From Caballeronia udeis (GTDB lineage: Bacteria > Pseudomonadota > Gammaproteobacteria > Burkholderiales > Burkholderiaceae): a DNA stretch of 64,000 nucleotides. Each line of letters begins with the position of its first letter. The first letter of the stretch is position 1. The translations under genes and the position numbers were made by a program. Location of the stretch: NCBI RefSeq assembly GCF_001544555.2, contig NZ_FCOK02000032.1, positions 1 through 64,000 on the forward strand. The letters are read 5' to 3'. Positions 9,159 through 18,194 of the stretch are shown here, one piece after another. The notes under the pieces were generated by a model. It did not search any database and was not told where the DNA came from. It was given only the letters and a program-made list of their open reading frames with translations.

Positions 9159-9229
9159 TGGTGGGCGTCTCCTGTTGGCTGACATGTCTCGCAATACATC
9201 GGCTGATTATTGAAGTGTGCTGTCCGCAG

Positions 9230-10780
9230 TTACATAGATTCGCATTTGTCCCTCGGCATTTGCGAAACCATGGAAAGACCAACATCCATGCCTTCCACCT
9301 GAAAGTGCGGAACGACAAAAAGCCTGACACGAAAGAAACCTGGGTTATCCTCAATGTCTTCCACCGACACTTCCGCTTGCCGCAGCGGATGCGCAGCCTG
9401 AAGGTCATCGGTAGGATCAGTCATCTCGGTGACCAGCGTCTTGATCCAATTATTGAGCTCTACCTCAAGCAGACGTCGGTCCTTGGTCGTACCAATGTTT
9501 TCGCGCTGAATCAGTTTCAAGTGATGTGCAATGCGTGACAGCAGAAATATATAAGGCAAACGCGCATTGATCCGGCTGTTGCCAGTGGCCTCAGGGGTGG
9601 CATAAAGCGCGGGCTTCTGCACGGAATTCGCGGAGAAGAAACAAGCGAAGTCATGGTTCTCGAAGAACGACAGCGGCATGAAACCCAGATTCGCGAACTC
9701 GAATTCCCGCGTTTCAGGGATCAACACCTCGGCTGAAATCTTGTTTTGAAATCCGGTGCCAAGGTCATACTGATGCACGGGCAAGCCCGCAACCTTCCCG
9801 CCCGCTTGCGGACCTCGGACTTGAACACACCAACCATTGCGGACAAAGCTATGCACCATGTTCGCCGCAAAGGCGAACGAGGCACTGACCCAAAGGAAGC
9901 GATTTGGATCAGTACCCTTGATCATTTCCCGATAATTCAGGTCACGTACGGGCGTGTTGTCGGGGCCATAAGGGTGACGACCGAGAACACGCGGCATCGT
10001 AAGACCGATGTAGCGCGCATCTTCGGTGCAGCGAAAAGCCATCCACTTGAGATAGTCGGCGCGATCGAAGTAGTCGCTAATTTCCTGGATCCCTACAACA
10101 TCCTCCATCGACTTCTTGCCGAAAAATGCCGGACCCACAGCGCCGATAAATGGCATGTGCGCAGCTGCGGCGACCTTCGAAATATTGCGCAGCAGTGCGA
10201 TATCCTTTGCCGAATTCACGAACTCGAAATCGGAGATGATCGCGCTGATCGGTTGGCCACCTGGAGTGTCATATTCCTGAATGTACGCGTGGTGGTACAA
10301 CCCGCTCTGGATCACTTCAGGCGTATCATCGAAGTCTTGCTGCAAAGTCTCCTTCGAGCAGTCAAGCACTTCGATCTTCACGTTTTTGCGAAAATCGGTA
10401 CGGTCGACCAGAAACTTCAACCCGCGCCACGCCGACTCGATCGTCTGAAACTGCGTCGAGTGCATCACGGTATCGAGACATTGGTTGACATGCTGATCAA
10501 GCGCATCAATGTGAAAGTCAAGAAGCGATTTATCTAGACTTCCAATCGGGCAGCCAGAGTTGGTCAGCGTCGCCATGAGCACGCCAAGCGCCCGCGTTAA
10601 ACGTTCAGCAACTGGCGCTGTAGACAACGCGTCGTTATCCTGAAACCCTTCCAGTGACCGCACTTCGTACACCGGAATCAGGTCGATCTTTTCGAACAGA
10701 TTGCCTAAGACGCTGCGGTCGTACTGTGCAGATGGCGAAGGCAGTACGGCGTCGACTTCTGAATTATCAGTGCGCGTCAC
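9230..10780 (-). CDS. tssC: T6SS sheath large subunit TssC
   Basis: The 516-residue product is a full-length TssC/VipB, which with TssB builds the contractile sheath. Conserved segments include ESAWRGLKFLVDRTDF, the NISKVAAAAHMPFIGAVGP stretch and the DPTDDLQAAHPLRQAEVSVEDIEDNPG C-terminal region in order. It starts with GTG at 10780, overlapping the tssB stop as GTGA, so the two are translationally coupled. It appears intact. Confidence 0.93.
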   Translation of the reverse strand: MTRTDNSEVDAVLPSPSAQYDRSVLGNLFEKIDLIPVYEVRSLEGFQDNDALSTAPVAERLTRALGVLMATLTNSGCPIGSLDKSLLDFHIDALDQHVNQCLDTVMHSTQFQTIESAWRGLKFLVDRTDFRKNVKIEVLDCSKETLQQDFDDTPEVIQSGLYHHAYIQEYDTPGGQPISAIISDFEFVNSAKDIALLRNISKVAAAAHMPFIGAVGPAFFGKKSMEDVVGIQEISDYFDRADYLKWMAFRCTEDARYIGLTMPRVLGRHPYGPDNTPVRDLNYREMIKGTDPNRFLWVSASFAFAANMVHSFVRNGWCVQVRGPQAGGKVAGLPVHQYDLGTGFQNKISAEVLIPETREFEFANLGFMPLSFFENHDFACFFSANSVQKPALYATPEATGNSRINARLPYIFLLSRIAHHLKLIQRENIGTTKDRRLLEVELNNWIKTLVTEMTDPTDDLQAAHPLRQAEVSVEDIEDNPGFFRVRLFVVPHFQVEGMDVGLSMVSQMPRDKCESM

Positions 10781-11277
10781 GTCAACTCCGCAGTGCCGAG
10801 GCGCCCGAGTTCGGCAATCAGGCTTTCCGATAGCGGCGCACTTTTGACGATTCGCTCCAGTTCGATCTGAAACGCGCTGTTATCAAGCAGGTTCGATTTG
10901 AGATCGCGCAGCAGGTTGCGCATGGCTATGAGCCGCTGCAATTGCGGAATCTGAGCAGCAACATTTTCTGGCTCGAAGTCCTTCATCGACATGAAGCTCA
11001 GTGCTACGCCCGAGCCCGGGTTTTCGCCGTCCAGGGCGTTTTCCAGATCGACCTCAATCTTCGGGTTCAGCTCAGCGAGAACCGCATCGAAGTTACTTTT
11101 ATCGACGTCGATCCTTTTCCGCTCGACAAGTGCATTACTCGCCTGTCCGGCGCTGTAGTCACCCATGACGAGGAGCTTGAGAGGCAGTTCAACTCGCTGC
11201 AGCGTTCCGCCAGTGTGCAGATCCACGGAGATGGAAATTCGGGCCTTGGGAATTTCCCGTTCAAAGTTATCAGACAT
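10777..11277 (-). CDS. tssB: T6SS sheath small subunit TssB
   Basis: This is a 166-residue TssB/VipA. It shows the family's conserved early segment (PLKLLVMGDYS), the RKRIDVDKSNFDAVL region and the C-terminal LRDLKSNLLDN motif. It is the first gene of the minus-strand arm, with ATG at 11277 and only a weak ribosome site. It is translationally coupled to tssC through a 4-bp overlap. Confidence 0.92.
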   Translation of the reverse strand: MSDNFEREIPKARISISVDLHTGGTLQRVELPLKLLVMGDYSAGQASNALVERKRIDVDKSNFDAVLAELNPKIEVDLENALDGENPGSGVALSFMSMKDFEPENVAAQIPQLQRLIAMRNLLRDLKSNLLDNSAFQIELERIVKSAPLSESLIAELGRLGTAELT

Positions 11278-11733
11278 GACTTCGTGGCCCTGTATTGATG
11301 ACTGCGCAGCCCGCGTATAACGCTAACCACGCAGTGCGAAAAAGGGAGAATGCGAATACAGCTGACGGTGTGACGAAACGTCCGGCCGGATGAATCAAAA
11401 TAAATTCAAATTGGCCCGTGCGTATTTTTTAATTAAAACAGGGCGAACGATCGTTCGTCAACCCGTTAGGTATCCGATTCTATCTAAATGGCAAAACTAT
11501 GTTTTCAGAGGCATATCAACTCCTCTTTAAAATCAAACCCAGTGAAGATATATGTGAAATTTCAACACCAACAAATTGACTCCACGCCTAATAGACCCAG
11601 GCAAGATGCGCCCCCAACGCATGGAAGGTGATTTCAGATTAATGCCTGACGCATCGCTATCTCTTAAATAGACGACACCGCATGGTTCGTGTTTAGATTG
11701 CTCCCCAATAAGCCAACAATAAACTTAATCGCT
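11278..11733. promoter_or_regulatory. divergent T6SS promoter region with a perfect palindrome
   Basis: This 456-bp AT-rich stretch separates the tssB and tssK arms and holds no convincing gene. It contains the 14-bp perfect palindrome CGAACGATCGTTCG at 11444-11457, shaped like a TetR-type operator, next to a TTTTTTAATTAAAA tract. A TATACG hexamer on the minus strand about 45 bp before tssB could be a -10 box. No clear sigma-54 GG-N10-GC pair was found. Promoter assignments are inferred. Confidence 0.5.
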
Positions 11734-13083
11734 ATGCGGACTTTCAAACCGCTCTGGCATGAAGGTCTGATACTCACGCCGCAGCATTTTCAACAGCAAG
11801 AACAGTGGCTTAATTTCGCACATCGACAATTCGCCTCGCTCGCCGTGGCTGAGCCGTGGGGCGTTATCGACGTGGCGATCGATGAAGATATGCTCGACGC
11901 CGGTCGTCTGTCTCTCACGCGGCTGAAGTTGCGGCTACCCGATGGAACGCTGATCGACACCTCAGTCACCGACGTCTTGCCACGTCCGCGCGATCTCGGT
12001 CGTGACGTGGCCGCTGACGCGCAGAGCTTGATCGTAGTCGCGGCGCTGCCGTTACTCAACGCAGACGGCAGCAATTGCAGGTTCGACAACGAGACCCTGT
12101 CGCGCCCTCGCCGCTATTTCCGGGAATTCATCGAGGTACCCGATCTGAACGGAACGGGAGTGGAAGAGCTTTCGGTGGAACGCCATGCGGTTCATCTACT
12201 GTTCGAATTCGAACCGCACGCGGACGATGTCGTATGCCCCATCGCACGCATCACACGCAGGGCACGGGGCCAGTTCGAGATCGATCGTACCTACGTCCCT
12301 CCTTGTCTCACGCTTTTGGCCAATGCGCGCCATCAGGAACGCGTTGCGCGCCTGGCGGATATCCTGCTGGCAAAGAGCACGGTGCTCGCCGTGCGGCGCA
12401 GCGAGCGCGTTGATCAAATTGCGGAATTTGGCGTATCCGACGTATCACTCTTCTGGCTTCTGCACTGCATCAACACGCACTGGCCCAAACTGGCTTTCCT
12501 GGGCACCCATCCCAATCAGCCGCCCGAACGCCTGTACGAAATCCTGGCGGGGCTGACCGGCGCGTTGATGACTTTTTCGACCGGCACGGCGTTGACGTCC
12601 ATTCCGATGTACGAACATGCTAAGCAAGACGAAGTATTTTCGACTCTCGAATCCCTGATTCGCGATCTTCTCGATGCAATCATTCCGTCTCGCGTTATTC
12701 CTATCGGCCTGACCCGCAAGAGCGCGACCACCTGGTCCGGCCAGTTCAAAGATGACCGTCTGCTGGTAGGCGCGGACTATTATTTATCGGTGAGTTCTTC
12801 CGCGCCAGCGTTTGAGATCGCCGAGCAAATCCCGAAATTATGCAAGGTCGGTGCGCCGGACGACATTGAACGAATTGTCAATTCTGCGCTCGCCGGCATA
12901 CCGCTGAAGGCTGTGTTGCGAGTCCCGGCCGCCATTCCGGTACGCCTCGAAAACCAGTACTTCGCGCTCGACGCCCGTGATCCCGCGCATGCACGAATGC
13001 TTGCGGCACGTGCATGCCATGTCTATCTTCCAACCACTTTGCCCGATGCATCGTTTGAACTTTACGCGGTGCTGACGTCGTGA
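11734..13083 (+). CDS. tssK: T6SS baseplate component TssK
   Basis: This is a 449-residue TssK/VasE, the adaptor between the baseplate and the membrane complex. The N terminus FKPLWHEGLILTPQHFQQQ is the family hallmark. The start at 11734 is chosen because it places this motif within the first 20 residues, whereas a GTG at 11689 would add 15 atypical residues. It is first in the plus arm and its stop overlaps the tssL GTG start. It appears complete. Confidence 0.9.
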   Translation: MRTFKPLWHEGLILTPQHFQQQEQWLNFAHRQFASLAVAEPWGVIDVAIDEDMLDAGRLSLTRLKLRLPDGTLIDTSVTDVLPRPRDLGRDVAADAQSLIVVAALPLLNADGSNCRFDNETLSRPRRYFREFIEVPDLNGTGVEELSVERHAVHLLFEFEPHADDVVCPIARITRRARGQFEIDRTYVPPCLTLLANARHQERVARLADILLAKSTVLAVRRSERVDQIAEFGVSDVSLFWLLHCINTHWPKLAFLGTHPNQPPERLYEILAGLTGALMTFSTGTALTSIPMYEHAKQDEVFSTLESLIRDLLDAIIPSRVIPIGLTRKSATTWSGQFKDDRLLVGADYYLSVSSSAPAFEIAEQIPKLCKVGAPDDIERIVNSALAGIPLKAVLRVPAAIPVRLENQYFALDARDPAHARMLAARACHVYLPTTLPDASFELYAVLTS

Positions 13084-13691
13084 ACGGGACCACCCAGCGC
13101 GAATCCGACGGCGCGTCAATGCGCGCACTGCTGCGCGATACCGCCCTCGAAGTCTCATTGCTTTCGCAGGACGCGACCGAGCGTTCAGCCTTCGACTTAC
13201 GGGAACGCTGCCTGCGAATCGTCGATGATTTCGATCGTGCATTGCAAGTCAGGCAATGTCCTCGTGATGTACTGGAAGACGCTGTCTATGCGCAATGCGG
13301 ACTGCTGGACGAGACAGCGTTGAGATGTCTCCCGGAAGACGAGCGGTCGAAATGGGATGCTCACCCATTGCAGGTCGAACGTTTTGGAAACCACGACGCC
13401 GGCAATCGAGTTTACGAACGAATTGCGCTTCGCTTACGGGAGATGCCACCTAAAGTGGTACTCCTGGAGTGCTACGCTGCGGTCCTTGGCCTCGGGTTCC
13501 TCGGCCGCTACGCGCACGAAGGTGAACCCCGACGTGCGGAATTGGCGGCCCTGCTGAATGAGCGCATTCAACGGGCGGGGCCGCAACGCCGTAGTTTCAT
13601 TATTGACACCGTTAGCGGCACCCGTCTTGCTTGGCTACGCCGGCTCTCGCCCTGGGCCATCGCCGGAATCGTGTCCGTTCCGCAGCCCTGA
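13080..13691 (+). CDS. tssL: T6SS protein TssL (DotU), C-terminally frameshifted
   Basis: Residues 1-197 match the cytoplasmic domain of TssL/DotU (DAVYAQCGLLDE; VLLECYAAVLGLGFLGRY). The family ends in a membrane anchor. Here the frame stops at 13689 after SPWAIAGIVSVPQP, in the middle of that helix. One base further along, another frame reads AALIWFVLGKSLDVQLV and stops at 13754-13756, overlapping the tssE ATG as ATGA. Restoring one base near 13680 would give a 225-residue protein with a complete anchor and normal coupling to tssE. As it stands the protein lacks a stable anchor. Sequencing error is the alternative. Confidence 0.85.
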   Translation: MNGTTQRESDGASMRALLRDTALEVSLLSQDATERSAFDLRERCLRIVDDFDRALQVRQCPRDVLEDAVYAQCGLLDETALRCLPEDERSKWDAHPLQVERFGNHDAGNRVYERIALRLREMPPKVVLLECYAAVLGLGFLGRYAHEGEPRRAELAALLNERIQRAGPQRRSFIIDTVSGTRLAWLRRLSPWAIAGIVSVPQP

Positions 13692-13752
13692 TCTGGTTTG
13701 TTCTAGGGAAATCGCTCGATGTGCAATTGGTCAACCTGCCCCGGCTGACGCC

Positions 13753-14184
13753 ATGACAAGATCCGGCCCTTCCCTTTACGACATGCTGCTCGGTCACATC
13801 AACGGCGATGCACTGGATGACCACGACGACAACACGCTCGAGATATTGAGCGTGCTGGAGAATCTCAGGCGCATCCTGAATACTCGCGCGGGAACGCTCA
13901 AGCACCTGCCGAACTATGGGCTCCCCGACCTGACCACGGTCTACAGGAACCTGCCCGTGTCAGCACATCAGCTCAAGGCGCAGATGGAAGCCACGCTGCT
14001 GGTCTATGAGCCGCGCATCCGTTCAATAGACTTGGAATTGATGCCCGCGCAACCGGGGATGGTGGTCAGCTACGAAATGACCTGCCATCTGAAAAAGCGC
14101 GGTCTGGTGCGGTTTGGAACGCACTACCAGCCAGAGGGCCGGACCGTTCTGGCATGGCTCCGGCCGAGCGCAGGTAACGCTTAG
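13753..14184 (+). CDS. tssE: T6SS baseplate subunit TssE
   Basis: This 143-residue protein has the gp25-like fold of TssE, part of the baseplate wedge. Typical segments are NLRRILNTRAGT, LPNYGLPDLT and the C-terminal YEPRIRSIDLEL strand. The ATG at 13753 overlaps the stop of the out-of-frame tssL tail (ATGA), which indicates the ancestral tssL-tssE coupling. An upstream in-frame start at 13558 lies inside tssL and is not likely. Confidence 0.88.
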   Translation: MTRSGPSLYDMLLGHINGDALDDHDDNTLEILSVLENLRRILNTRAGTLKHLPNYGLPDLTTVYRNLPVSAHQLKAQMEATLLVYEPRIRSIDLELMPAQPGMVVSYEMTCHLKKRGLVRFGTHYQPEGRTVLAWLRPSAGNA

Positions 14185-14236
14185 AGCAGCTATTCCGAGA
14201 CTTCGTCCTGCCTGCCGCAGCGGTGCTTACATTGCT

Positions 14237-15310
14237 TCAATGCACCCAGTCATTCCACAGTACAACCAGAATCGTCATCAACGCCGGTCCGATAAACAAC
14301 CCGACCACGCCGAACGTCTCCGCCCCACCCAGAATTCCGAACAGCACCAGCAAAAACGGCAACCTCGCCGCGCCGCCGATCAGCACCGGCCTCACAGCGT
14401 GCTCGGCCACGAACACCACCACAAACCCGAACACCGCGACACAGGCTGCCGCCACCATCGCGCCCTGCGAAAGCAGCCACAGCGCCGCGCCGATAAACAC
14501 AACCGGCGCGCAGAAAGGCAGCATCGCGGCAATGGCAGTCAGCATGCCCAGCAACGTGGCGTGCGGTACGCCGGTCGCGACATAAGCCACGCCAAGCATC
14601 GCTCCCTCGCCCAGACCCACCACCACCAGCCCGGTCACCGTGCTGCGAACCGACTCGGCCATGCGCCGCGCAAGCGACGCGCCGTCCGAACCAAACCCGC
14701 GCCTCGATGCTTCAAGCAACTGCTCACCCAGTTTCGACCCTGCCTTGAACAGGAAAAACAGCGTGACGAGCATGAAACCGAATACAACCAGTCCGTGCGC
14801 CACGCGACCACCAAAGTGCCGGGTCATCGCAACCACGGTTGCACTATGAAGGTTCTTCACCGCCGGAGAAGTTTCAAGCGGCGTAGCAAGATTGTCCTGC
14901 CACCACGCCGATATCTGCTTCGACCCGGCAGGCAGATGGTTGACAAGATCAGGCATGGGAATGCCCGTTCTCAGTGACTCATGAAACCAGCGGATCAGGT
15001 CGCGGGCTTCGCTGCCTGCCTGCGCCGCGACCAGGATAAACGGCACCACGAACACCAGCCCGGTCACGACCGTCATGCTCACGGCAAGCCAGGTGCGGTG
15101 CTGCTTGAACATTGGCTGCTGCTCGAGCCAGGTCAGCAACGGCCACAACGCAATGGCGATGACGGCCGCCCACACCACCGCAGGAATGAAGTCGCGGATC
15201 ATCCAGATCGCGACCGCGACGAGCACCACGTACAGCAACCCCGACGCGGTTCGTTGCAGGCGCCGCGTGCGGTCCTTTTCGTCCGCCGAGGTTTGATCGC
15301 GTTGAATCAT
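14237..15310 (-). CDS. AI-2E family transporter
   Basis: This is a 357-residue multi-spanning membrane protein of the AI-2E exporter/YdiK family (TerC-unrelated permeases with about eight helices). Paired N-terminal helices (GLLYVVLVAVAIWMI, AVVWAAVIAIALWPLL) and the C-terminal glycine-rich repeat LFGILGGAETFGVVGLFIGP are typical. The substrate is unknown; the name comes from E. coli TqsA and does not prove autoinducer export. It converges on tssE with a 52-bp gap. Confidence 0.85.
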   Translation of the reverse strand: MIQRDQTSADEKDRTRRLQRTASGLLYVVLVAVAIWMIRDFIPAVVWAAVIAIALWPLLTWLEQQPMFKQHRTWLAVSMTVVTGLVFVVPFILVAAQAGSEARDLIRWFHESLRTGIPMPDLVNHLPAGSKQISAWWQDNLATPLETSPAVKNLHSATVVAMTRHFGGRVAHGLVVFGFMLVTLFFLFKAGSKLGEQLLEASRRGFGSDGASLARRMAESVRSTVTGLVVVGLGEGAMLGVAYVATGVPHATLLGMLTAIAAMLPFCAPVVFIGAALWLLSQGAMVAAACVAVFGFVVVFVAEHAVRPVLIGGAARLPFLLVLFGILGGAETFGVVGLFIGPALMTILVVLWNDWVH

Positions 15311-15550
15311 ATGAAACGCCCTGGTTATTTGTTCTTTAACTTAAAACCTAAAAGCCTGCTTCCGTCCCAGTCTTACCGAGTCGTCCAACTGAGTGCCAAC
15401 CCTGCATTGTAAGTCGGGCCCGTATCGGCCAGAATCAAGGCCGAGACGCTTTCAACCCGCTTTCCGGGTGTTGTTCTAATTTCACACTCGGCCAATTCCG
15501 TTTCCCTATAATCGAATCCCTTCGCCTGGCAACCGTTCAAGAGACATGCA

Positions 15551-16066
15551 GTGAAAGCCATTCAAACGATTGTGAACGCGTGCGCAACAACGGCCTTGCT
15601 TGCCGGATGCGCGTCCGGCCTGAACCGGTCAAAAGAAGAAGCGCTCAACCAGAAGGTCGGTATTGTCGTCCATCCGGTGAACGAGGGCGTGGAGTTGCGT
15701 CTTCAGGATACGGCGCTATTCGACTTCGACGAAGCCACCATGCGCCCCGACAGTATCGCCGTGCTCAACCGCGCAGCCGTGCTGCTCAAGCGCAGCACCC
15801 GTCCGATCATGGTCGAAGGGCACACGGACAACGTCGGCCCGTTCGACTACAACCAGACGCTGTCCACGGCGCGTGCCAATGCCGTAGGCGATGCACTGGT
15901 CGCACGCGGCGTTCCCGCTGCGCGTATCAAGACAAAAGGGATTGCGTTCCTGCAACCGATCGCGACCAACGACACGCCCGAAGGGCGTGCGTTGAACCGG
16001 CGCGTGGAGATTATCGTGAAGACGGAAACTGAAGAAACACTGATCGGACGCTTCAAGACGAAATGA
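15551..16066 (+). CDS. OmpA-family lipoprotein
   Basis: This 171-residue protein starts with GTG and carries a signal sequence with lipobox LLAGC (Cys about 20). Residues about 55-165 form an OmpA-like peptidoglycan-binding domain, with MVEGHTDNVG and the closing segment NRRVEIIV. Such proteins tether the outer membrane to the cell wall. The upstream 240 bp up to the divergent AI-2E gene would hold its promoter; a TATAAT-like box is not obvious. Confidence 0.85.
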   Translation: MKAIQTIVNACATTALLAGCASGLNRSKEEALNQKVGIVVHPVNEGVELRLQDTALFDFDEATMRPDSIAVLNRAAVLLKRSTRPIMVEGHTDNVGPFDYNQTLSTARANAVGDALVARGVPAARIKTKGIAFLQPIATNDTPEGRALNRRVEIIVKTETEETLIGRFKTK

Positions 16067-16087
16067 CGCGCGAAACCATGTGCAGCG

Positions 16088-18109
16088 TCATTTCGCGGGC
16101 TGCACTTCCATCACCAATAGCTGGGCGCCATCGGTGACCTGGTCGCCAACGCTGAACAGGATCTCGCCCACCGTGCCGCCCGCCGGCGCAACAATGGTGT
16201 GCTCCATCTTCATGGCTTCCATCACCAGCAGCGGCGCGCCCTTCTCGACCACCGCGCCCGCCTCCACCAGCACCGCGATCACCTTGCCCGGCATGGGCGC
16301 GGTCAGGCGGCCTTCGCCATGCTCGGCATCGGCGGCATGCGCCAGCAGGTTCTGCCATTCGAACGCCAGCGACGCCCCCGCGTAAAACACATGGAACACG
16401 TCGCCGTCGACAAACACCCGCCCCTTGATCCGCTTATCGCCGATCAGTACGACGAATGCATGCGGCTCATCCCCGTGGGACCAGTCGAACGTAAGCGTTT
16501 CGCCAAACAGTTCGAGTTGTTTGTTATCGGCGCGGCCTGACGTTGAATCGCGGGTAAAGACGGCCAGAATTTCATCGTCCGACCCAACCAGGCGCCAGTT
16601 CAACGCCTGCGTGTAACCACCGCTCATGCGCCAATGCGACAACGCATCCCACGGCGACACACCATGCGCCTCGCCGCCTTCACGCGTGAGCAGCGCGGCG
16701 CAAGCCAACGCGAGCGCCTGTGTTTTTGGCACCTCCGATGGCGCGAACAACGTGTCGTGATGACGTTCGATCAGACCGGTATCGAGATCACCGGTCGAGA
16801 AGGGTTCGCTCAGCACGATCCGATGCAGGAACTCGATATTCGTCGATGGGCCCACCACCTCGCATTGTTTCAACGCCAGCGCCATGCGCAACAACGCATC
16901 GTCACGATCGCGGCCGTGCACGATCAACTTGGCGATCATCGGATCGTAAAACGGGGTAATGGTATCGCCTTCACGCACGCCGCTATCAATGCGCACGTTA
17001 CCGTTCAACTGAAATTCGACCGCGTCGGGCAAACGCAGATGCTTGAGCGTACCCGTCGACGGCAAGAATCCGCGCGACGGATTCTCCGCGTAGATACGCG
17101 CTTCAATCGCATGGCCGCCGACCTTCAACTGGTCCTGTGACAAGGGCAACAGTTCGCCGCTCGCCACGCGCAGTTGCCACTCGACCAGATCGAGCCCCGT
17201 CACCATTTCGGTCACCGGATGCTCAACCTGCAGCCGCGTGTTCATCTCCATGAAATAGAACTGGCCATCGCCGGTCATGATGAATTCGACCGTGCCCGCC
17301 CCCACGTAATTCACCGCACGCGCGGCTGCGACCGCGGCTTCGCCCATCGCGCGGCGGACTTCGTCGGAGAGGCCCGGCGCGGGCGCTTCTTCCAGCACCT
17401 TTTGATGGCGGCGCTGCACCGAGCAATCGCGGTCGAAGAGATACACGGCGTTGCCATGCTGATCTGCGAACACCTGGACTTCCACATGCCGCGGGCGCTG
17501 CAGATATTTTTCGATCAGCACACGATCATTGCCGAAACTGCTTGCGGCCTCGCGCTTGCATGACAAAAGCGCCGACGCAAAATCCGCACTTTTCTCGACC
17601 ACGCGCATGCCCTTGCCGCCGCCGCCCGCGCTTGCTTTCAGCAACACCGGATAGCCCATGCCATCGGCTTCCTGTTGCAACAATGCAGGGTCCTGGCTGT
17701 CGCCGTGATAACCCGGCACGAGAGGGACGGACGCCGATTGCATCAGCGCCTTGGCCGCGGCCTTCGACCCCATCGCGGAGATCGCCTCGACCGGCGGGCC
17801 GATGAACACCAGCCCGGCCTTCTCGCAAGCACAAGCAAAGTCCTCGTTCTCCGACAAGAACCCATACCCCGGATGCACCGCCTGCGCGCCGGTTGCAAGC
17901 GCCGCGCCGATAATCTTTTCGATCCGCAGATAACTCTCGGACGCAGCCGCTCCACCTACGTGCACGGCTTCATCGCAGACGGCGACGTGCTTCGCCTCTG
18001 CATCGGCGTCCGAATAAACGGCCACGCTGCCCACGCCTAATCGTTTGCAGGTCGCAGCCACACGGCACGCAATTTCACCGCGATTCGCAATCAGTACTTT
18101 ATTGAACAT
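16088..18109 (-). CDS. mccA: 3-methylcrotonyl-CoA carboxylase, biotin-containing alpha subunit
   Basis: The 673-residue product has an N-terminal biotin carboxylase (FNKVLIANRGEIACRV; ATP-grasp with GGGGKGMR; EMNTRLQVEHPVTE) and a C-terminal biotinyl domain whose EAMKMEHT places the biotin-carrying Lys at 634. It carboxylates 3-methylcrotonyl-CoA in leucine degradation together with MccB. Start 18109 is chosen because MFNKVLIANRGE is the usual N terminus; longer readings add unrelated residues. It lies 85 bp downstream of mccB. The methylglutaconyl-CoA hydratase gene that often lies between them is absent. Confidence 0.92.
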   Translation of the reverse strand: MFNKVLIANRGEIACRVAATCKRLGVGSVAVYSDADAEAKHVAVCDEAVHVGGAAASESYLRIEKIIGAALATGAQAVHPGYGFLSENEDFACACEKAGLVFIGPPVEAISAMGSKAAAKALMQSASVPLVPGYHGDSQDPALLQQEADGMGYPVLLKASAGGGGKGMRVVEKSADFASALLSCKREAASSFGNDRVLIEKYLQRPRHVEVQVFADQHGNAVYLFDRDCSVQRRHQKVLEEAPAPGLSDEVRRAMGEAAVAAARAVNYVGAGTVEFIMTGDGQFYFMEMNTRLQVEHPVTEMVTGLDLVEWQLRVASGELLPLSQDQLKVGGHAIEARIYAENPSRGFLPSTGTLKHLRLPDAVEFQLNGNVRIDSGVREGDTITPFYDPMIAKLIVHGRDRDDALLRMALALKQCEVVGPSTNIEFLHRIVLSEPFSTGDLDTGLIERHHDTLFAPSEVPKTQALALACAALLTREGGEAHGVSPWDALSHWRMSGGYTQALNWRLVGSDDEILAVFTRDSTSGRADNKQLELFGETLTFDWSHGDEPHAFVVLIGDKRIKGRVFVDGDVFHVFYAGASLAFEWQNLLAHAADAEHGEGRLTAPMPGKVIAVLVEAGAVVEKGAPLLVMEAMKMEHTIVAPAGGTVGEILFSVGDQVTDGAQLLVMEVQPAK

Positions 18110-18145
18110 GACGAAGCCTGGAAGAAAGAGGTCAGCCCTGCATGG

Positions 18146-18179
18146 GACTGGACCAGGCGCTGAAGGGCCAAGTCCAGTC
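18146..18179 (-). repeat. inverted repeat in the mccB-mccA gap
   Basis: GACTGGAC (18146-18153) and GTCCAGTC (18172-18179) can pair in the mRNA between mccB and mccA. There is no T-run, so it is more likely an mRNA structure that tunes expression or stability than a terminator. Confidence 0.4.
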
Positions 18180-18194
18180 GACAGCTCTGCAAGA

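Noticed and set aside
11400..11440. Possible sigma-54 promoter between tssB and tssK
   Set aside because: The GG and GC elements are not 10 bp apart, so the match fails.
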